Below are positions 4,806 through 8,874 of a stretch of DNA of 8,874 nucleotides, piece by piece (position 1 is the first letter of the stretch; each line of letters starts with the position of its first letter). The notes beneath the pieces are model-generated. The model was not told where the DNA came from. It made no database searches and saw only the letters and a list, made by a program, of their open reading frames with translations. The stretch comes from an uncultured Christensenella sp. (GTDB lineage: Bacteria > Bacillota > Clostridia > Christensenellales > Pumilibacteraceae): contig CAJTND010000027.1 in the NCBI GenBank assembly GCA_910577995.1, positions 1 through 8,874 on the forward strand. Direction: 5' to 3'. The position numbers and the translations under genes are program-made.

Positions 4806-6203
4806 ATGTCGGGCAAACGTAAAATAAGTTATATAGCGGATATCGCTCTGCTTGTAGTCGTTGCGGTGGTGCTCGCCGTGACGATGGCTTTTTCGCGCAG
4901 TATCGAGCTGACGCTCGGGCTAGCGTACTATGTCGACGCGGAAACAGGCGAAGTCGTAAGTGCAAAGAGAACGACGGTAGCGTCCGCCGACGGCGCGGCG
5001 GAGCTGCGTGTGCATTTCCTCGACGTCGGTCAGGGCGATTGCACGGTCATAGAGCTTCCCGACGGCAAGACGATGATAATAGACGGCGGAGAGAACACCA
5101 AGGCGGTAAAGACCGCGATACTCGATTATATCGACGTCAACCTGCCCGACGACTTCGCATACTTCGATTATGCGGTGCTGACGCACGCGGACAGCGACCA
5201 CTGCGGCAGTCTTGACGACGTGCTCGACGTGTATCCCGCGCGCACGTTCTATCGTCCGAATGTCGAGGCTACCAACAACGGCTATCAAGATCCCGGCAAG
5301 TCCGAGCTTACGGTCGGCGCAAAGACCAAGGATACAGTCGCTTATAAAAACTGTATCGACTCGGGTTACAGGGCGAACGCCGACTTTACGCCGCGCGGTA
5401 TCGTCACCGACCCGTCCGACGAAACGCAGACTATCTACGGCGGCAGCGGCGACAATATTTATACCTTCACATTCTATTCGCCGCTGTCCGACGACTATAC
5501 CGATTGGAACGACTACTCGCCGATAATGATACTCAATTATCGCGGTTTTATCTTCGCCATGTCGGGCGATGCGGAAAAGAAAAACGAGGAGGAGTTCGTA
5601 CAGCGTACAGTCGACGCGCGCACCGACGGTGTGGAGGACAAGTACGATCTGTTCACCGACGAGTTCACCGTCAACGTCATCAAGGCGGGACATCACGGCT
5701 CGCGCACCTCGACCTCGCAGGCATATATCGACACGATCACGACCGAAGCGGGCGCGGCGGCGGCATACTATATAATATCCTGCGGCGAGGACAACAAGTA
5801 CGGACACCCGCACCCGGAAACGATCGACAGGCTCGGCGGCATGAACGTGCCCAAAAGCAATATCCTGCGCACCGATGAGTCGGGCGATCTGCCGTTCTCC
5901 GTCAGGACTGACGCGGACGGCGTGTATAGGATGTTCTACGGCGACACGCAGACCTCCGCGACTGCGGGCGTGCTCCCGTCGCTGCCGAACGGCGCACAGC
6001 CCGAGCCCGAGCCCGAGCCGACGCCCGGACCCGACGACGGGGAACAAGAGCTTGTTCTCGTGTACCGCGAGTGGAACGGTATCAAGCTGACGTGGGCGCT
6101 CGTCGCGTGGAGCGGTTACGCGTGTCTTGTGATCCTCGTGATATTGCACGCGGCGTTGACCGCGGTATTCGGTCGGCGCGGCGGAAAGGGCAGGCGGCGT
6201 TGA
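4806..6203 (+). CDS. membrane-anchored ComEC/Rec2-like metallo-beta-lactamase-fold protein
   Basis: The 465 residues hold one metallo-beta-lactamase fold resembling the C-terminal domain of the competence protein ComEC/Rec2. A basic start (SGKRK) precedes a membrane helix at about 9-29. The fold begins at HFLDVGQGD (70-78). The metal motif is HADSDH (127-132, HxDxDH as in many ComEC homologues), followed by SGDAE (253-257), the KAGHHGS block (293-299) and GHPHP (333-337). A Pro-Glu repeat linker (about 399-408), made of tandem CCCGAG units, leads to a second membrane helix (about 429-453) and a basic tail (FGRRGGKGRRR). This topology puts both ends inside and the hydrolase outside. The channel part of ComEC is absent, so it is not ComEC itself; it may be a surface nuclease or phosphodiesterase. 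The ribosome binding site AAAGGA lies 6 bases before the ATG. The gene overlaps the recF start. Confidence 0.88.
   Translation: MSGKRKISYIADIALLVVVAVVLAVTMAFSRSIELTLGLAYYVDAETGEVVSAKRTTVASADGAAELRVHFLDVGQGDCTVIELPDGKTMIIDGGENTKAVKTAILDYIDVNLPDDFAYFDYAVLTHADSDHCGSLDDVLDVYPARTFYRPNVEATNNGYQDPGKSELTVGAKTKDTVAYKNCIDSGYRANADFTPRGIVTDPSDETQTIYGGSGDNIYTFTFYSPLSDDYTDWNDYSPIMILNYRGFIFAMSGDAEKKNEEEFVQRTVDARTDGVEDKYDLFTDEFTVNVIKAGHHGSRTSTSQAYIDTITTEAGAAAAYYIISCGEDNKYGHPHPETIDRLGGMNVPKSNILRTDESGDLPFSVRTDADGVYRMFYGDTQTSATAGVLPSLPNGAQPEPEPEPTPGPDDGEQELVLVYREWNGIKLTWALVAWSGYACLVILVILHAALTAVFGRRGGKGRRR
6000..6017. repeat. short tandem repeat, three CCCGAG units
   Basis: Three exact CCCGAG units lie within the MBL gene and encode the Pro-Glu linker. 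Slippage here would change linker length by two residues per unit without a frameshift. Confidence 0.7.
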
Positions 6204-7258
6204 TAGTCAAGCAGTTAAAGGTCAAGGATTACCGCAATGCCGCCGAGCGCGCGGTCGAGCTGTCCGACGGGCGCAATGCGTTTGTCGGCGCGAACGCGCG
6301 CGGCAAGACCAATCTTTTGGAGGCGGTGTATTTTGCGGGCGTGGGCAAGTCCTTTCGCACGCCGCGCGACAAGGAACTGATAAAGTCCGACTGTCCGCGC
6401 GCTTTCATATCAGTTACTGCCAACAAGGAGAGCGGCGACGAGAACGTTAAGATAATACTCGATCGCACGGAGAACAAGCGCGTTGCCGTCGGCGGCGTGC
6501 CTATATCGCGAATGAGCGAGCTGATGGGCGTTTGTCCCGTCGTGCTGTTCTGTCCCGACGGGCTCAAAATAATCAAGGACGCGCCGTCCGACCGTCGGCG
6601 GTTCATGGACGTTGCGCTCTGTCAGATGTCCAAGACGTATTTCGCCGCGCTCTCACGGTACGATAAGGTTTTGCAAAACCGCAACCGCTTGCTCAAAAGC
6701 GGCGGCGCGGACCAAAACACTCTCGCGCCGTGGGACGAGCTGCTCGCCGACGTCGGCGCGCGCATAGTCAAGGCGCGGCGCGGTTATATCAAGCGGTTGC
6801 AGCCGCTCGCCGCCGAGCGTCACGCGTTTTTATCCGACGGCAGGGAAAAGCTCGAGCTCGGCTACGAGGGCGCGGACGGCGAGGATATAGACAGCGTAAA
6901 AGCGTCGCTCGCCGCCGCGTTCGTTAAGGATCGCGACGTGGACATGCGGTTGAAGTTCACGCACTCCGGACCGCACCGCGACGATATGAGCATAGCAGTG
7001 GACGGTACGGACGTTCGCACCTACGGCTCGCAGGGACAACAGCGCACCGTCGCTTTGAGCCTTAAACTCGCCGAGACCGCGCTCTTTACCGAGGTGCTCG
7101 GCACGTCGCCCGTGCTGTTGCTCGACGACGTGTTCAGCGAGCTCGACGCGTCGCGGCGGCGGAAGCTGCTCGACGCGCTCGACGGGTTTCAGTCGGTGAT
7201 CACGTCGACCGACCGCGAGGAGCTCGACGAGTACGGGGTCAACGTCATAGAGATATGA
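6200..7258 (+). CDS. recF: DNA replication and repair protein RecF
   Basis: RecF is an ABC/SMC-type ATPase that binds gapped DNA and, with RecO and RecR, helps load RecA at single-strand gaps. The frame is open further upstream, but the family starts with (M)IVKxLxLxxYRN, which here follows TTG at 6200, giving 352 residues. The upstream reading would duplicate the end of the MBL gene in another frame. The TTG overlaps the MBL stop (TTGA), with AAAGGG (6185-6190) upstream. Walker A is GANARGKT (30-37), HSGPHRDD is at 255-262, the ABC signature YGSQGQQRT is at 275-283, and Walker B VLLLDDVFSELD is at 305-316. All are intact. In most bacteria recF sits with dnaA, dnaN and gyrB; here its neighbours are an MBL protein and a nuclease. 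Expression probably depends on read-through and coupling from upstream. Confidence 0.95.
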   Translation: MIVKQLKVKDYRNAAERAVELSDGRNAFVGANARGKTNLLEAVYFAGVGKSFRTPRDKELIKSDCPRAFISVTANKESGDENVKIILDRTENKRVAVGGVPISRMSELMGVCPVVLFCPDGLKIIKDAPSDRRRFMDVALCQMSKTYFAALSRYDKVLQNRNRLLKSGGADQNTLAPWDELLADVGARIVKARRGYIKRLQPLAAERHAFLSDGREKLELGYEGADGEDIDSVKASLAAAFVKDRDVDMRLKFTHSGPHRDDMSIAVDGTDVRTYGSQGQQRTVALSLKLAETALFTEVLGTSPVLLLDDVFSELDASRRRKLLDALDGFQSVITSTDREELDEYGVNVIEI

Positions 7259-7283
7259 CCGCCCGACAACGGAAGATGAGATA

Positions 7284-8771
7284 ATGGGACTTTCAAAAAG
7301 CAAGCTTACGAGGTTCTGCCAATGCCCCAAACAGTTTTGGCTGGACGAAAACAAGCGCGGGCTCGCGCAGGTGAGCGCGGCTGCGGAAGCGCGGTTCGAC
7401 GAGGGAACGCGCGTCGGCGAGCTCGCCAAGCGGCTGTTCGGCGGTTTTGACGATGCGACCGTATACGACGGGGACAAGCTCGATCTTACCGCGATGATCG
7501 AGCGCACGGCGGAGCTGACGGCGGCGGGCGCGGAGAATATCTGCGAGGCGGCGTTCTCTTACGGCGGCTGCTATTGCGCCGTCGATATCCTGCACAGGAC
7601 CGCGCGCGGCTACGAACTTTACGAGGTCAAGTCGAGCGCGCACGTCAAGCAGGTATATTTGATTGACGTAGCGTATCAAAGGTATGTGCTCGGTCTGTGC
7701 GGCGTAAAGCTCGTCGGCGCGTACATAGTTTATATAAACACCGATTACGTGCGGCGCGGCGATATCGACCCGCGCGGACTGTTCCGCATTCAGGAGGTCT
7801 CTGCGGCGACGGACGGATACCTCGCGCAAATGCGCGATACGGTCGCCGCCGCGCTCGATGTGGCGGACGACCCGTTCGAACCGACGGTCGAGCTCGGCGA
7901 GCGTTGCGCGTCGCCATACGATTGCCCGTACATCGGGTATTGCGAGCGCGATCTGCCCGAGCCCAACGTGTTCGGTATTTACCGCATGGGCAGGAAGAAA
8001 GCCGCCGAGCTGTATTACAATGAAGGCATAGCGTCGTTCGACGACGTTCTGCGTCGCGGCGTGAAGCTGTCGAAAATGCAAAAGCGCCAGGTGGAGAGCG
8101 CGGCGAACGGACTGCCGACCTACGTCGACAGGGCGGGCGTAAACAAGTTTTTGGCGGAGCTGTGGTCGCCGCTGTACTTTTTGGACTTTGAGACCTTTAT
8201 GGCGGCGATACCGCCGTTCGACGGGCTGTCGCCGTATAAGCAGGTGACTTTCCAATACTCACTGCATTATTACGACGGCGGAAAGCTGATGCACAGGGAA
8301 TTCCTCGGCGACGGCAGGACCGACCCGCGCCGCGCGCTTGCCGAGCGGCTCGCGGTCGACATACCGACGGACGCGTGCGTGCTTGCGTATAACAAGTCGT
8401 TCGAGTGTTCGCGCTTGCAGGAGCTTGCGGAGCTGTTCCCCGAGCTTGCGGACAGGCTGTTGAAGATACGGGATAATGTGCGCGATCTGTTGGACGTGTT
8501 CCGCGGCGGTTATGTATACGATAAGGCGATGGGCGGCGGATTTTCCATAAAAAAGGTGCTGCCGGCGCTGTTCGCAGGCGACAGGGAACTCGACTATAAC
8601 GCGCTCGACGGTGTGCATAACGGTCAGGAAGCTAATGAAACGTATATGCGGCTCAGCGAGCTCGACGGCGCGGAGTACGAAACGACGCGGCGGCAGCTGC
8701 TCGAATACTGCAAGCTCGATACGCTCGCTATGGTCAAGATACTCGAAAAGATCAAAGAGTTGGCGAAATAA
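7284..8771 (+). CDS. DUF2779-type protein: Cas4/RecB-like nuclease plus DEDD exonuclease-like domain
   Basis: This is a predicted two-part nuclease of 495 residues. The N-terminal half resembles the Cas4/RecB PD-(D/E)XK family: SKSKLTRFCQCPKQFWL with C12 and C14, D101 in CAVDI, E114 and K116 in LYEVKSS, and three later cysteines (C208, C214, C220) spaced to complete an iron-sulfur cluster with an N-terminal Cys. A short linker (about 232-290, with a helix-hairpin-helix-like stretch YNEGIASFDDVLRRG) follows. The C-terminal half has a DnaQ-like exonuclease pattern: D301 and E303 in FLDFET, N370 and E374 in AYNKSFE, and Y475 to D479 in YCKLD (a YxxxD, DEDDy-like end). All catalytic positions are filled. 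The start follows GGAAG with an 8-base gap, 25 bases after recF. It is similar to DUF2779 proteins by memory. Its biological role is unknown; no CRISPR array or cas gene is near. Confidence 0.85.
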   Translation: MGLSKSKLTRFCQCPKQFWLDENKRGLAQVSAAAEARFDEGTRVGELAKRLFGGFDDATVYDGDKLDLTAMIERTAELTAAGAENICEAAFSYGGCYCAVDILHRTARGYELYEVKSSAHVKQVYLIDVAYQRYVLGLCGVKLVGAYIVYINTDYVRRGDIDPRGLFRIQEVSAATDGYLAQMRDTVAAALDVADDPFEPTVELGERCASPYDCPYIGYCERDLPEPNVFGIYRMGRKKAAELYYNEGIASFDDVLRRGVKLSKMQKRQVESAANGLPTYVDRAGVNKFLAELWSPLYFLDFETFMAAIPPFDGLSPYKQVTFQYSLHYYDGGKLMHREFLGDGRTDPRRALAERLAVDIPTDACVLAYNKSFECSRLQELAELFPELADRLLKIRDNVRDLLDVFRGGYVYDKAMGGGFSIKKVLPALFAGDRELDYNALDGVHNGQEANETYMRLSELDGAEYETTRRQLLEYCKLDTLAMVKILEKIKELAK

Positions 8772-8835
8772 AAATTTTTGATGTGTGTAAAGCTTTTTCC
8801 CGAGAGGGGGAGAGATGAGGTGATAAGTGAAACGT
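8772..8835 (+). other. 3' flank of the nuclease gene
   Basis: AAAAATTTTT (8770-8779) is a perfect palindrome overlapping the stop codon of the nuclease gene. TTTTTCCC is followed by GAGA and GGGGGAGAG, which gives at most a four-pair stem. I see no convincing terminator before the repeat that follows. Confidence 0.35.
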
Positions 8836-8874
8836 CTTCGCCGCCCCCTTTTGGGGGAGGTGTCGGCGAAGCCG
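8836..8874. repeat. dispersed palindromic intergenic repeat, copy 2 (cut by window end)
   Basis: CTTCGCCG (8836-8843) and CGGCGAAG (8864-8871) are perfect 8-base inverted arms around an inner CCCCC-TTTT-GGGGG hairpin (8844-8857) and AGGTGT. The first 29 bases align with copy 1 at 45-73. At the right edge CGGC-GAA-GCCG (8864-8874) begins a second hairpin, corresponding in position to the GTCC...GGAC hairpin of copy 1. The remainder lies outside the window. Confidence 0.7.

Noticed and set aside
4920..6149. 409-codon minus-strand open frame opposite the MBL gene
   Set aside because: The + strand frame has complete metal-binding motifs and membrane helices; the minus frame has none and no ribosome binding site.
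6071..6199. N-terminal extension of RecF from an upstream ATG
   Set aside because: The 43 extra residues would be read in a second frame over the MBL C-terminus and have no RecF homology; the family N-terminus fits the TTG at 6200.
4806..6203. Annotation as ComEC itself
   Set aside because: The protein has only two membrane helices and lacks the polytopic competence channel domain; only the MBL domain is shared.
3981..8771. Phage-defence island (patatin effector of CBASS type, Cas4-like nuclease)
   Set aside because: There is no cyclic nucleotide synthase, sensor, CRISPR repeat or other defence gene, and the genes sit among housekeeping genes with the same codon habit.
1..8874. CRISPR array, tRNA, rRNA, insertion sequence or integrase
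   Set aside because: I found no regularly spaced direct repeats, no cloverleaf or rRNA-like sequence, and no transposase or recombinase motifs.

Overview
The window looks like a piece of a GC-rich chromosome of an uncultured anaerobic Bacillota, probably Clostridia (perhaps Christensenellales-like). This is inferred from sigma-A type promoters with near-perfect TTGACA-N17-TATAAT boxes, AG-rich ribosome binding sites, the R15P-dependent PdxST route to vitamin B6, an L9 protein of Bacillota type, and a short palindromic GGGGGAGG-type intergenic repeat at both ends that resembles repeats seen in gut Clostridia assemblies. Isoleucine is often encoded by ATA although third positions are otherwise mostly G or C. 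The taxonomy is inference. All seven large genes and one small regulator gene are on the + strand.

Layout. Bases 1-441 hold no convincing protein gene. They carry one copy of the dispersed repeat (45-96) and then about 200 bases (168-373) packed with consecutive helices. On the minus strand this stretch has a good promoter (380-408) at its 5' end and a terminator-like hairpin (168-196) at its 3' end. I read it as a candidate structured small RNA of about 206 nt, which is the most interesting object in the window. Its promoter lies back to back with that of a 71-residue XRE-family repressor-like protein (442-657). The shared control region holds four TTGTAA/TTACAA boxes.

Next come ilvC (ketol-acid reductoisomerase, 761-1768) with its own promoter, and rplI (ribosomal protein L9, 1874-2317) with a consensus promoter and an inverted repeat at the expected start of transcription. 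pdxS (2389-3294) and pdxT (3409-3981) encode the two subunits of pyridoxal 5'-phosphate synthase. They are separated by an unusual 114-base AT-rich gap that contains two TTACNGTAA palindromes.

From pdxT onward the genes are tightly packed: a patatin-like phospholipase (3981-4781) overlapping the pdxT stop, a doubly membrane-anchored ComEC/Rec2-like metallo-beta-lactamase-fold protein (4806-6203), recF (6200-7258, TTG start overlapping the previous stop), and a large two-domain predicted nuclease of the DUF2779 type (7284-8771). The last three look like a DNA-processing group: an extracytoplasmic MBL hydrolase related to the competence protein, the RecF loading and repair ATPase, and a Cas4/RecB-like plus DEDD-exonuclease-like protein. 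Their functional linkage is inferred from spacing only. The window ends in a second copy of the dispersed repeat (8836-8874), cut by the window edge.
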